Of a stretch of DNA of 38,824 nucleotides, positions 7,408-15,212 are shown one piece after another. The position numbers and the translations under genes are program-made. Origin of the DNA: Gammaproteobacteria bacterium (GTDB taxonomy: Bacteria; Pseudomonadota; Gammaproteobacteria; Ga0077536); contig CANFVX010000003.1 in NCBI GenBank assembly GCA_947450495.1, positions 1-38,824 of the forward strand, in the 5' to 3' direction. Each line of letters starts with the position of its first letter. Position 1 is the stretch's first letter. The notes beneath the pieces were generated by a model, which saw only the letters and a program-made list of their open reading frames with translations, had not been told where the DNA came from and did not search any database.

Positions 7408-10308
7408 TTACGCCCGACTGCGCGACCTCGCAGCCTCAATCAACGCGTGCACCTTGGCCGGGAACAGGGTGCTGTCCATGACCTTCACGCCGAACGGCGC
7501 CAGCGCATTTTCCACTGCGCCCATCAGCACCGTGCTGGTGGCGATACAGCCATCTTCACCCGCGCCCTTGGCGCCAATGCGCGTCGCGGGTGAGGGCGTG
7601 ACCAGATGCTCCACGTCGATTTCCGGCGCGGCCCACACGGTGGGCATGCCGTATTCCTTCAGCGTGTTGGCCAGCGGCACGCCATGCTCGTCGTAGCCCA
7701 GCCATTCGTAGAGCGTGCCGCCAATTTGTTGGACGACCGCGCCCTTGGTTTGACCGGTGAGAATCACCGGATTCAGCACCACCCCGTGGTCGGAGACCAT
7801 CCAGATTTTCTTTACCTCTACGCGCCCGGTGCTGGGGTCAACTTCCACCCACGCGCCGGCGGCGCCGCCGGGATGTGAGGGATAGACCTGCGCGCGACCT
7901 TCGGCGTCGGCCTTCCAGTTCACCTGCGGATGGCGATAGGTGTTGGTGGATTCGAGCAAGGGGCCGTCGGCCTTGGCGAGAATGATCTCTGCGCCCGGTT
8001 GCACATACGCGGCATAGGCCAGTTCGCGCAGCGTGCAGTGCGCGTCCCAGCCTCGGCGCGAAATCACGCCGTTTTCGATTTCAATTTCCTCCGGCGCGCA
8101 GTCGAGATAGACCGCGCCGCCCTGCACGAGGCGTTCGCGCACGGTGGCCGCTGCGGCCACGATCGCGCCGATGGCGTACATCGCGCCACGGCTGGAATAG
8201 GTGCCCGAGCCAAAGGGAATGGCGGTGGTGTCGCCCCAGGACACGCTGACGTCAGACAGCGCGCAACCGAGTGCGTCCGCCGTGACCTGCGCATAGGCGG
8301 TCTCGATGCCCTGGCCGATGTTCTGGATGCCGGTCATCACATGCACCGAACCATCCGCCGCCACGCGCACCGTCGCCGATTCATAGTTCTGGAAAGTACT
8401 GCCCGGAAAAGCGAAGCCCGAGGGCTCGATGTAGGACGCCAGCGAGTAGCCAAGGTAGCGACCTTCGGCGCGGGCGTCCGCCTGCAGTCGCCGTAGCCCC
8501 GGCAGATCCATCATCTCCACTACGCGATCCAGCGCCTCGCGCAGCGAGCCGTTTTCGATGATCGCGCCGGTGCAGATTTGATGCGGATAGGTTTCCAGCA
8601 GGTTGATGCGCCGGACTTCCACCGGATCGAGACCGAGCTGCTGCGCGCCCTGATCGATCACGCGTTCGATAAACAGATTGGCGATGTCTTTGCCGTAACC
8701 GCGATAGGCGGAGTAGGGCGCCTTGTTGGTGACCACGCAGCGCACCCGAGTGCGGTAGGTGTCCACCCGATAGGCGCTGGGCGTGTACAGCCCACCGTTG
8801 ATCGGCATGCCAAGACCGCAGGCGCGTTCGGCGCCATCGCAGCCCATGTCGGCAAAGATGTCGGTTTCCAGCGCAAGAATGCGGCCGTCGGCGCGGAAGG
8901 CGGCGCGGGATCTCGTGTGGATATCGCGTGCCGCCGGCCCGGAGTGCAGCCACTCGCGGCGGCTTTCGAAGTATTTGACCGGGCGCCCGGAGACGATGGA
9001 GGCCAGCGCCACCACGTGCTCCACATCGACCGATAGCTTGGCGCCAAAGCCGCCGCCAACGTCCCCGGCCAGCACCTGAATGCGCGCTTCGGGAAGGCCG
9101 AAGACCTGGCTCAGATAGAGCCGGATCTGGTGCGGCACCTGCGTGGAGGCGCGCATCGTGAGTCGCCGTTCCCCGGGCTCGAAGTGGGCCCAGGTCACGC
9201 GGGTTTCCATCGGCATCGCGCCGTAGCGATGCGAGGTGATCACTTCATCCACCACCAGATCGGCCTTGGCGAAGGTCTCATCCACCGGGCCGATTTCGAA
9301 CTGGAAATCGCGCTGCAGATTGGTTCCCCATTCGGGATAGAGCAGCGCGTCGCTGTCGGCGGGCTCGGCGGCGGCTTTCAGCATGTCCACATTTACCGGC
9401 AGGTCGGCATATTCCACCGCCACCAGCGCGGCCGCGTCTTCGGCCTGCTCGGGCGTGCCGGCCAGCACAAAGGCCACCGGTTCGCCGTAGAAAATCACCT
9501 TGTCGCTCGCCATCGCGTGGCGTTCCGGCATGTTGAGCCCGTCCATGCGGATCGACGGCGCAATCGGCTGCCAGCGTGGGAGCGCTTCCTTGCCGGTCAT
9601 CACCCGCACCACGCCGGGCGCCGCTTGCGCCTTGCTCACATCGATATTGAGAATTCGGGCGTGCGCCCGGGTGGCGCGCACGATGCCGAGGTAGAGATCG
9701 CCGGGCGTGGAGTGATTGTCGACATAGCGACCGCCGCCCATCACCAGGCGCCGGTCTTCGCGGCGAGCGATGGGCTGGCCGATAAAGCCGCCCTTGGCGT
9801 CGATTTCGGACTCCAGCTTGGCCAGCGGCTGCGCCTGACCCGCAGCGACTTTCGCTGCCTCAAAAATATGGTTGTAGCCCGTGCAACGGCAGTAGTTGCC
9901 GCTCAGGGCTTCGCGTAATTCCTCTTCGGTGAACTGACCGTCCGGGTGGCGATTCAGAAAATCCCGGGTGCTCATCACCATGCCCGCCGTGCAGTAGCCG
10001 CATTGCACGGCATGACATTGCACGAAGGCCTGCTGCACCTTGGAGAGTTCGCCGTCTTCGGCCACGCCTTCGGCGGTCACGACATCGGCGCCTTCCGCCT
10101 GTACCGCCAGCATCAGGCAGGATTTGATGGTGGATCCGTTCACCGCCACCGTGCAGGCGCCGCAGGAGCCTTCTTCGCAGCCAAAGCGTGGCCCGGTAAG
10201 CCCCGCGTTCCGGCGTAGGAAATCGGTTAAGAGGGTGCGGCCTTCCACGCGCCCGGCCACCGTCTGGCCGTTCACGTTCATCGCAATCTCAAAAGTGTTC
10301 TCAGCCAT
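7408..10308 (-). CDS. Molybdenum hydroxylase: [2Fe-2S] and Mo-cofactor domains fused in one chain
   Basis: This is a xanthine dehydrogenase/aldehyde oxidase family enzyme of 966 residues. Residues 1 to about 165 form the small iron-sulfur subunit: plant-type cluster Cys44, Cys49, Cys52, Cys64 (CEEGSCGAC) and second cluster Cys103, Cys106, Cys140, Cys142 (QCGYC, NYCRC). The rest is the molybdopterin subunit with GDVGGGFGAK, SAYRGYGKD, GQGIETAYAQ and the terminal GAKGAGEDG carrying the probable catalytic Glu. The AYRG form rules out the AYRCSFR signature of true CO dehydrogenase. The fusion skips the FAD domain, which is encoded just upstream with an 8-base overlap. No XdhC/CoxF-type maturation gene is nearby. 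The substrate (aldehyde, purine or N-heterocycle) cannot be told. Confidence 0.9.
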   Translation of the reverse strand: MAENTFEIAMNVNGQTVAGRVEGRTLLTDFLRRNAGLTGPRFGCEEGSCGACTVAVNGSTIKSCLMLAVQAEGADVVTAEGVAEDGELSKVQQAFVQCHAVQCGYCTAGMVMSTRDFLNRHPDGQFTEEELREALSGNYCRCTGYNHIFEAAKVAAGQAQPLAKLESEIDAKGGFIGQPIARREDRRLVMGGGRYVDNHSTPGDLYLGIVRATRAHARILNIDVSKAQAAPGVVRVMTGKEALPRWQPIAPSIRMDGLNMPERHAMASDKVIFYGEPVAFVLAGTPEQAEDAAALVAVEYADLPVNVDMLKAAAEPADSDALLYPEWGTNLQRDFQFEIGPVDETFAKADLVVDEVITSHRYGAMPMETRVTWAHFEPGERRLTMRASTQVPHQIRLYLSQVFGLPEARIQVLAGDVGGGFGAKLSVDVEHVVALASIVSGRPVKYFESRREWLHSGPAARDIHTRSRAAFRADGRILALETDIFADMGCDGAERACGLGMPINGGLYTPSAYRVDTYRTRVRCVVTNKAPYSAYRGYGKDIANLFIERVIDQGAQQLGLDPVEVRRINLLETYPHQICTGAIIENGSLREALDRVVEMMDLPGLRRLQADARAEGRYLGYSLASYIEPSGFAFPGSTFQNYESATVRVAADGSVHVMTGIQNIGQGIETAYAQVTADALGCALSDVSVSWGDTTAIPFGSGTYSSRGAMYAIGAIVAAAATVRERLVQGGAVYLDCAPEEIEIENGVISRRGWDAHCTLRELAYAAYVQPGAEIILAKADGPLLESTNTYRHPQVNWKADAEGRAQVYPSHPGGAAGAWVEVDPSTGRVEVKKIWMVSDHGVVLNPVILTGQTKGAVVQQIGGTLYEWLGYDEHGVPLANTLKEYGMPTVWAAPEIDVEHLVTPSPATRIGAKGAGEDGCIATSTVLMGAVENALAPFGVKVMDSTLFPAKVHALIEAARSRSRA

Positions 10309-11152
10309 GGGGAGCAGCCTCGGTCAGGGTCTTCAGGGTGCGCGCGAGCAGTTCACGCGCGAGCTGTTGGCGATAGCGCGGTGGCGCGTAGATGTCCGGC
10401 GGCGGGTCTAGCGCGAGGCCGTCGAACAGGCCATCGAGTTCGTTGGCGCTGAGCCCGGCGCTGAGCGGGCGGGCGCCGAGCAGGGTCTCCGCGTGAGAGA
10501 GGCGCACCGGACGCTCCCCCAATCCGCCCACCACAATCCGCGCGCTGCCGACCTGCCGCACCACGCACACATTCACCAGCGCGAGGTCTTGCCGCTGGCG
10601 CGAGAACTCCAGATAGGCCCCAACAGCCGCGGCGCGCGGCACTTCGATGGCGAGCACGATGCCGGTGCCGGCGGCGGTCTGGCGGAAACCGGTGATGAAG
10701 TCTGCAATCGGGATCCGTTGCAGCCCGGACTGTCCGGGCGCTTGTAGCACCACCACGGCGTCGCTCGCGCTGAGCGCGACCAGCATATTGGCGCGCGGAT
10801 CGGCCCAGCAGACGTTGCCCACCGTCGTGCCGCGCTGACGCACCTGCACGTCGCCGAGTGCGCGCACGGCCTGCGCCAGCCAGGGGAACGTGGCGGCAAC
10901 GCGTTCGTCGCGGAGCAGGGTGGCGTGGGTGACTCGCGCGCCGATGGCCAGACTGTGCTCGCGCCAGTGCAATTCTGCGGCAAGTTCATCCACGTGTTGC
11001 AGGTCGACCAGCGCGGCCGGCGAGGTTTCGCGCTGGCGCATGGCGGCGATGAGCGATTGCCCGCCCGCGAGCGGCACCGCGCCGCGCGCGGTTTCCTGCA
11101 AGGCCTCGGCCAGGGTGGCGGGTCTCGCATAGCTAAAAGGAGAAGGTCGCAT
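10301..11152 (-). CDS. Molybdenum hydroxylase FAD-binding subunit (CoxM/XdhB-like)
   Basis: This 283-residue medium subunit passes electrons from the iron-sulfur clusters to an acceptor through FAD. Family motifs are FSYARPATLAEALQ, the FAD-binding AGGQSLIAAM near residue 30, and QRGTTVGNVCWADPRANM, a variant of the usual RNxGTxGG motif; the C-terminal CO-dehydrogenase flavoprotein-like domain follows. The ATG at 11152 is chosen because an upstream in-frame start (11224) would add a non-conserved Arg/Ser-rich 24-residue tail. It is the first gene of a two-gene minus-strand operon, and its end overlaps the fused FeS-Mo gene. The promoter must lie between 11153 and the repeats starting at 11236. 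Confidence 0.85.
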   Translation of the reverse strand: MRPSPFSYARPATLAEALQETARGAVPLAGGQSLIAAMRQRETSPAALVDLQHVDELAAELHWREHSLAIGARVTHATLLRDERVAATFPWLAQAVRALGDVQVRQRGTTVGNVCWADPRANMLVALSASDAVVVLQAPGQSGLQRIPIADFITGFRQTAAGTGIVLAIEVPRAAAVGAYLEFSRQRQDLALVNVCVVRQVGSARIVVGGLGERPVRLSHAETLLGARPLSAGLSANELDGLFDGLALDPPPDIYAPPRYRQQLARELLARTLKTLTEAAPHG

Positions 11153-11235
11153 CGGCGCTCGCTTTCTGGATTCAGAACGGGAAGAAGGGCATGGAATGTA
11201 GAGAGCGGCGCGGTGCAATAACAACGCTCGCGTGG

Positions 11236-11260
11236 TTCGACAGGCTCAGCACGAACGGGG
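11236..11260 (+). repeat. REP-like core, first unit (single-sided)
   Basis: TTCGACAGGCTCAGCACG followed by AACGGGG matches the loop and right arm of the REP-like hairpins. The left CCCGTTC arm is missing here, so only a short CGTG/CACG stem remains. It opens the first of two 117-base units that each end with a palindromic element. Confidence 0.7.
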
Positions 11261-11286
11261 TTTCGCGCCGGGTGCGCCTCTTCGGG

Positions 11287-11355
11287 ACCTATTTGGGGTC
11301 AGAGTAAAAACTATTCGCACTCCCCCGTTCGAGTTTTTACTCTGACCCCCAACTC
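11287..11355 (+). repeat. Palindromic element, copy 2
   Basis: Arms at 11292-11312 and 11332-11352 share the GGGGTCAGAGTAAAAA core, with one mismatch, around a 19-base centre. The flanks ACCTA and CTC match copies 1 and 3. It lies downstream of a REP-like core within a 117-base repeat unit (11236-11352). Confidence 0.85.
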
Positions 11356-11401
11356 GCTGTCGAAGGGCGATTGCTGGCTGTTGCATCCCTGCGACGCCGG
11401 G

Positions 11402-11436
11402 CCCGTTCATGCTTCGACAAGCTCAGCACGAACGGG
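11402..11436 (+). repeat. REP-like hairpin, second unit
   Basis: CCCGTTC (11402-11408) pairs with GAACGGG (11430-11436), then after one mismatch TGCT pairs with AGCA around an 11-base TCGACAAGCTC loop. A further partial copy starts at 11543 (TTCGACAAGCTCAGCACG) and keeps only weak stem pairing. Confidence 0.75.
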
Positions 11437-11463
11437 GTTTCGCGCCGGTTGCGCATCTTCGGG

Positions 11464-11532
11464 ACCTATTTGGGATCAGAGTAAAAACTATTCGCAATCC
11501 TCCGTTCGAGTTTTTACTCTGACCCCAAACTC
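11464..11532 (+). repeat. Palindromic element, copy 3
   Basis: Arms at 11469-11489 and 11509-11529 match copy 2 except for scattered single-base changes (GGGATCAG for GGGGTCAG). The centre is also 19 bases and begins ATTCGCA and ends CGTTCG as in copy 2. Same orientation and same length (69) as copy 2. Confidence 0.85.
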
Positions 11533-11771
11533 TCGGTCATGCTTCGACAAGCTCAGCACGAACGGGGTTTGGGTCTTGAGCGCCGAGTTTTCTTTGGCCC
11601 ACCGTTGCAGCGCTAACGTTTACGTAGCACGCAGCGCCCGTTACCGTTCGCGCCTCCGCTTGTTGAAGGGCGGTGTGATGGCACGTTTGCGTGTGCCCGA
11701 TCGTGACGTCTCAAGCACTCATCCTGACAGCGCTGTCTGTCCAAGGCTTGAGCCGAGTCCGCACGTAGTGG
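11533..11771. other. Non-coding stretch before the SRP RNA gene
   Basis: After a partial REP-like core (11543-11570) I see no supportable gene, tRNA or strong hairpin. A frame open across 11381-11842 is made largely of repeat sequence and has no recognisable protein features. Confidence 0.6.
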
Positions 11772-11800
11772 TTCCCATCACCGGAGGCAATGGGGATAAT
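11772..11800 (+). promoter_or_regulatory. Probable promoter of the SRP RNA gene
   Basis: TTCCCA (11772-11777) and GATAAT (11795-11800) are separated by exactly 17 bases; they match the sigma70 boxes at 4/6 and 5/6 positions. The predicted RNA 5' end at about 11813 is 12 bases past the -10 box, slightly far, which would fit a short processed leader. Confidence 0.5.
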
Positions 11801-11812
11801 GCCAAGCTCAAT

Positions 11813-11922
11813 GGTGACCCTGTCGGTCCCCTCGCGACGTAAGACCGCAAACCCCGTCAGGTCCGGAAGGAAGCAGCGGTAGTGGTGACTGCGGGCGCCG
11901 AGGTGTGGCTGGCAGGGTCGCC
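11813..11922 (+). ncRNA. ffs: Bacterial small signal recognition particle RNA (4.5S RNA)
   Basis: This is the RNA core of the signal recognition particle that binds Ffh and targets membrane proteins. The conserved apical domain is at 11858-11876 (CAGGTCCGGAAGGAAGCAG, containing the GGAA tetraloop), followed by the expected purine-rich internal loop and GTGTGGCTGGCAGGG. The 5' end GGTGACCCTG pairs with the 3' CAGGGTCGCC to close the rod, giving about 110 bases, close to the E. coli length. Position directly upstream of dnaX is known from Pseudomonas and relatives. Exact ends are inferred from pairing. Confidence 0.92.
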
Positions 11923-11952
11923 GCCTGCTCCCGCTGCAACGTGTGCATTCCC

Positions 11953-13683
11953 ATGGCTTATCTGGTTCTCGCCAGGAAATGGCGTCCGCGTGATTTTTCC
12001 GAGGTGGTCGGGCAGGGCCATGTGCTGCGTGCGCTCTCGAACGCGCTCGACAGCGACCGCCTGCACCACGCCTATCTCTTCACTGGCACTCGCGGCGTGG
12101 GCAAAACCACGCTGGCGCGCGTGTTCGCCAAATGTCTCAACTGCGAACGAGGTGTGAGCAGCCGCCCGTGCGGGGAATGCAGCGCCTGCCGCGAACTCGA
12201 CGAAGGCCGCTTTGTTGACCTGATTGAAGTGGATGCCGCGTCCCGCACCGGGGTCGATGACACCCGCGAACTGCTGGACAACGTGCAGTACGCGCCCAGC
12301 AAAGGCCGGTACAAGGTCTACCTCATCGACGAAGTCCACATGTTTTCCAAGAACTCTTTCAACGCCTTGTTGAAGACCTTGGAAGAACCGCCGCCGCACA
12401 TCAAGTTTCTGCTGGCAACCACCGATCCCAAAAAGCTCCCCATCACCATCCTGTCGCGCTGTCTGCAGCTCAACCTGAAGCGGCTGGGCGTGGAGCAAAT
12501 CGAAGAACAGTTGCAGGCGATTGCCGGGCGCGAAGCCCTGCCCGCGCCGGCGCCCGCCTTGCGCCAGCTGGCGGTGGCGGCGGACGGCAGCATGCGTGAC
12601 GCGCTGTCCTTGATGGATCAGGCCATTGCCTACTGTGGCGGCGCGCTCGACGAACAATCTGTGGCCACCATGCTGGGCACGCTCGGGACCGAACAGGTGC
12701 TGGCGCTGGTGGAAGCCTTGGCCGCCGGTGATGGCGCGGGACTTATCTCGCTCGCCCGCCAGCTGGGCGAACTGGCGCCCGACTTTGCGCAGGTGCTGGC
12801 AGACATGATCTCCATTTTGCGACGCGTGGCCGTGGTGCAAACCGTGGGCGACCAGACCGCCGAGCTGGCAGAAGACGCCGCCGTATTGAGCCTTGCCGAA
12901 CGCCTGTCGCCGCAGGATTGCCAGCTGTTTTATCAAATGGGCTTGCTCGCCAGACGCGATCTCCCGCTGGCGCCCGATCCGCAGGCGGGCTTCGAAATGG
13001 CGCTGTTGCGGATGCTTGCGTTCCGCCCGGCGGACTCCAATACGCCCGGCGGCACCCCGCCCGCGCCACGTTCTGCCCCGCCGGTGCGGCCCGCCAGCAC
13101 GCCGTCGGCCGCGCCCAAGCCCATGTCGGCCGCCTCTGCTGCGCCGGTGACGCCAGCGGCGAGTCCCGCTGCGGTAGTCCCGCCGGTAGTGCCGGCACCC
13201 AGCATCCAAATCCCCGTCGTGCAGCCCGCGGAGCCGGCACTCAGCAACGAAATTCCTGTCGCACCGCCCGTCCCCCCGGCAGCGCCAGCGCCCGTGGTCG
13301 CCGGCACCGAACTCGATTGGGCCGATTTGGTGTCGCGACTCGAGACCATTCCGCTGGCCCGCGAATTCGCCCGCAACTGCGCGCTCCGCGCTTTTGATGG
13401 CCGGCAGCTGGAGGTAGTGGTGAGTCCGCAGTTCCAGAACCTGCGGGTGGAGCGCACGCTGAAAGCCCTGGAGCAAGCCTTGCAGAATCTGCTGGGCGCT
13501 CCGGTGAGTTTGAAAGTGACGGTGGAATCCGGGAGCGGCTTGGCCACGCCGGCAGCTGCCATCGAGGCGGCGAAAGCCGCCCGTCAGGCCGCCGCCGAAA
13601 GCGCCATTGATGCCGACAGTACGGTCCAGGCCCTGCAAGCCCGCTTCGGCGCAACGGTTGAACATGTGCGAACGCTGCCCTGA
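11953..13683 (+). CDS. dnaX: DNA polymerase III subunits gamma/tau
   Basis: This is the clamp-loader ATPase, 576 residues. The N-terminus MAYLVLARKWRPRDFSEVVG is diagnostic and fixes the ATG at 11953; no ribosome site is visible. Walker A is GTRGVGKT (45-52). The zinc module uses Cys64, Cys73, Cys76 and Cys79. Walker B and sensor regions are LIDEVHMFS and LLATTDPKKLP. A Pro/Ala/Val-rich linker spans about 359-448, followed by a tau-like C-terminal domain that in E. coli binds DnaB and alpha. No A-AAA-AAG slippery heptamer occurs near the linker, so a short gamma made by the E. coli frameshift is not expected. It is 30 bases downstream of the SRP RNA. Confidence 0.96.
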   Translation: MAYLVLARKWRPRDFSEVVGQGHVLRALSNALDSDRLHHAYLFTGTRGVGKTTLARVFAKCLNCERGVSSRPCGECSACRELDEGRFVDLIEVDAASRTGVDDTRELLDNVQYAPSKGRYKVYLIDEVHMFSKNSFNALLKTLEEPPPHIKFLLATTDPKKLPITILSRCLQLNLKRLGVEQIEEQLQAIAGREALPAPAPALRQLAVAADGSMRDALSLMDQAIAYCGGALDEQSVATMLGTLGTEQVLALVEALAAGDGAGLISLARQLGELAPDFAQVLADMISILRRVAVVQTVGDQTAELAEDAAVLSLAERLSPQDCQLFYQMGLLARRDLPLAPDPQAGFEMALLRMLAFRPADSNTPGGTPPAPRSAPPVRPASTPSAAPKPMSAASAAPVTPAASPAAVVPPVVPAPSIQIPVVQPAEPALSNEIPVAPPVPPAAPAPVVAGTELDWADLVSRLETIPLAREFARNCALRAFDGRQLEVVVSPQFQNLRVERTLKALEQALQNLLGAPVSLKVTVESGSGLATPAAAIEAAKAARQAAAESAIDADSTVQALQARFGATVEHVRTLP

Positions 13684-13718
13684 GGCGGCTCGCGCGGCAC
13701 TAGTAAAAGGAGTCTTGA

Positions 13719-14042
13719 ATGAAAGGTCCCTTGGCCAATCTCATGAAACAGGCCCAGCGCATGCAGGAAGACATGCAGCGCGCGCAGGAAGAAATCGGCC
13801 GCATGGAGTGCACCGGGGAATCTGGTGCCGGACTTGTGCGCGTGGTGGTGAACGGTCGTCACGACGTGAAGTCGGTAAAAATTGCGCCGGAACTTCTGAG
13901 CGAAGACGTCTCGATGCTGGAAGACCTGCTCGCCGCCGCGGTCAATGACGCCAATCGCAAGGTCGAGAAGCAAAGCAGCGAGAAGATGTCCGGCCTGACC
14001 AACGGCCTCAATCTGCCGCCCGGGATGAAGCTGCCGTTCTGA
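13719..14042 (+). CDS. ybaB: YbaB/EbfC nucleoid-associated protein
   Basis: This is a 107-residue DNA-binding dimer of the YbaB/EbfC family. The N-terminal helix contains [19 protein letters not shown]; the beta sheet contains [18 protein letters not shown]; the end [15 protein letters not shown] matches the family. The ribosome site is AAAAGGAG. It is placed between dnaX and recR as in most Proteobacteria, in the same transcript. Confidence 0.95.
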   Translation: MKGPLANLMKQAQRMQEDMQRAQEEIGRMECTGESGAGLVRVVVNGRHDVKSVKIAPELLSEDVSMLEDLLAAAVNDANRKVEKQSSEKMSGLTNGLNLPPGMKLPF

Positions 14043-14055
14043 ACGGCGTCCAACC

Positions 14056-14649
14056 ATGACCACGCCGCTGCTCAACGACCTCATCAAGGCCTTGACCGTC
14101 ATGCCGGGCATCGGCCCGAAGTCGGCCCAGCGCATCGCGTTCAATTTGCTCGAACGTAACCGTGACGCCGCGCGGCGCCTCGCGCAGGTGCTGGAAGCGG
14201 CGATGACGCGCATCGGGCAGTGCACCGCCTGCCGGACTTTCAGCGAAACCCCGCGTTGCCAGCTTTGTGATTCGACCAATCGCGACGCCGCCATGCTGTG
14301 CGTGGTCGAAACCCCCACCGATGTGCTGTCCATTGAGCAATCGGGTTCCTTCAAGGGGCGCTATTACGTGCTGATGGGACGGCTCTCGCCCATTGACGGC
14401 GTGACGCCCGACACGCTCGGCATGCCGGCGCTGGAACGACGCCTCGCCGAGGGCGAGGTGAAGGAAATGATCGTCGCCACCGGCACCACCATGGAAGGCG
14501 AAGCCACCGCCCACTACCTGCGCCAGATGGCGCGCCGCCACGGGGTAACGCCCAGCCGCATCGCCTACGGCGTGCCGGTGGGGGGCGAACTGGAATACGT
14601 TGATGGCACCACGCTCTCGCACGCGATCAGCAGCCGTCGGGAATACTGA
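14056..14649 (+). CDS. recR: Recombination mediator RecR
   Basis: RecR works with RecO and RecF to load RecA on gapped DNA. The 197-residue protein has the helix-hairpin-helix segment [20 protein letters not shown] (13-32), the zinc finger Cys56, Cys59, Cys68, Cys71 (CTAC...CQLC), and a TOPRIM domain with [15 protein letters not shown] and [15 protein letters not shown]. The length is normal. The start lies 13 bases after ybaB; no clear ribosome site, so translational coupling is likely. Confidence 0.96.
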   Translation: MTTPLLNDLIKALTVMPGIGPKSAQRIAFNLLERNRDAARRLAQVLEAAMTRIGQCTACRTFSETPRCQLCDSTNRDAAMLCVVETPTDVLSIEQSGSFKGRYYVLMGRLSPIDGVTPDTLGMPALERRLAEGEVKEMIVATGTTMEGEATAHYLRQMARRHGVTPSRIAYGVPVGGELEYVDGTTLSHAISSRREY

Positions 14650-14663
14650 ACCGGAGAATTCAT

Positions 14664-15212
14664 ATGCAGTGCTCGCCCGATAACCTCATCTGGATCGATC
14701 TCGAAATGACCGGGCTGTACCCCGAGCACGACCTCATTATCGAAATCGCCACCATCGTCACTAACTCAACGCTGGACGAGCGGGTTGAGGGTCCGGTGCT
14801 GGCGATTTACCAGAGCGACGAAATTCTGTCTGCGATGGACGAGTGGAATACCCGGCAACACGGCGGCTCCGGCCTCACCGCCCGGGTGCGCGCCAGCCAG
14901 ATCTCGACCGCCGAGGCGGAGCGGCAGACGCTCGACTTCCTCGCCCAATATGTGCCGGCCAAGGTTTCGCCGATGTGTGGCAACACCATCTGTCAGGACC
15001 GGCGCTTTCTCTACAAGTACATGCCCCGGCTCGCCGAGTTCTTCCACTACCGCAATCTGGATGTGAGCACGCTGAAGGAACTGAAGAAGCGCTGGGCGCC
15101 CGGCCTGCCGTCCTTTAGCAAAGCGTCCAGCCATCTCGCGCTGGATGACATCCGCGATTCCATCGCCGAACTCCAGCATTACCGCGAACACTTCCTGAAG
15201 TTGCCTGCATGA
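14664..15212 (+). CDS. orn: Oligoribonuclease
   Basis: This is a 3'-5' exoribonuclease that degrades 2-5 nt RNAs and pGpG, the product of c-di-GMP breakdown. The 182-residue DEDDh enzyme shows Exo [11 protein letters not shown] (Asp12, Glu14), Exo [13 protein letters not shown], and Exo [17 protein letters not shown] with the catalytic His and Asp. The ribosome site GGAGA precedes the ATG. Its stop overlaps the nnr start (ATGA). The pGpG role links it functionally to the EAL protein at 33514. Confidence 0.95.
   Translation: MQCSPDNLIWIDLEMTGLYPEHDLIIEIATIVTNSTLDERVEGPVLAIYQSDEILSAMDEWNTRQHGGSGLTARVRASQISTAEAERQTLDFLAQYVPAKVSPMCGNTICQDRRFLYKYMPRLAEFFHYRNLDVSTLKELKKRWAPGLPSFSKASSHLALDDIRDSIAELQHYREHFLKLPA

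Noticed and set aside
7408-11152. Carbon monoxide dehydrogenase (CoxMSL)
   Set aside because: The diagnostic AYRCSFR loop is AYRGYGK, and the subunits are fused differently.
11381-11842. A 153-codon plus-strand frame before the SRP RNA
   Set aside because: Built mostly from REP and palindromic repeat sequence and running into the SRP RNA; no protein features.
12430-12440. Slippery-like CCC AAA AAG in dnaX
   Set aside because: It lies within the ATPase domain near residue 160 and lacks the required A-AAA-AAG heptamer, so it cannot give a gamma-like product as in E. coli.
11857-13665. A 602-codon open frame on the minus strand across dnaX
   Set aside because: It mirrors dnaX codon bias in GC-rich DNA, is rich in His, Arg and Gln as antisense frames are, and shows no recognisable domain.
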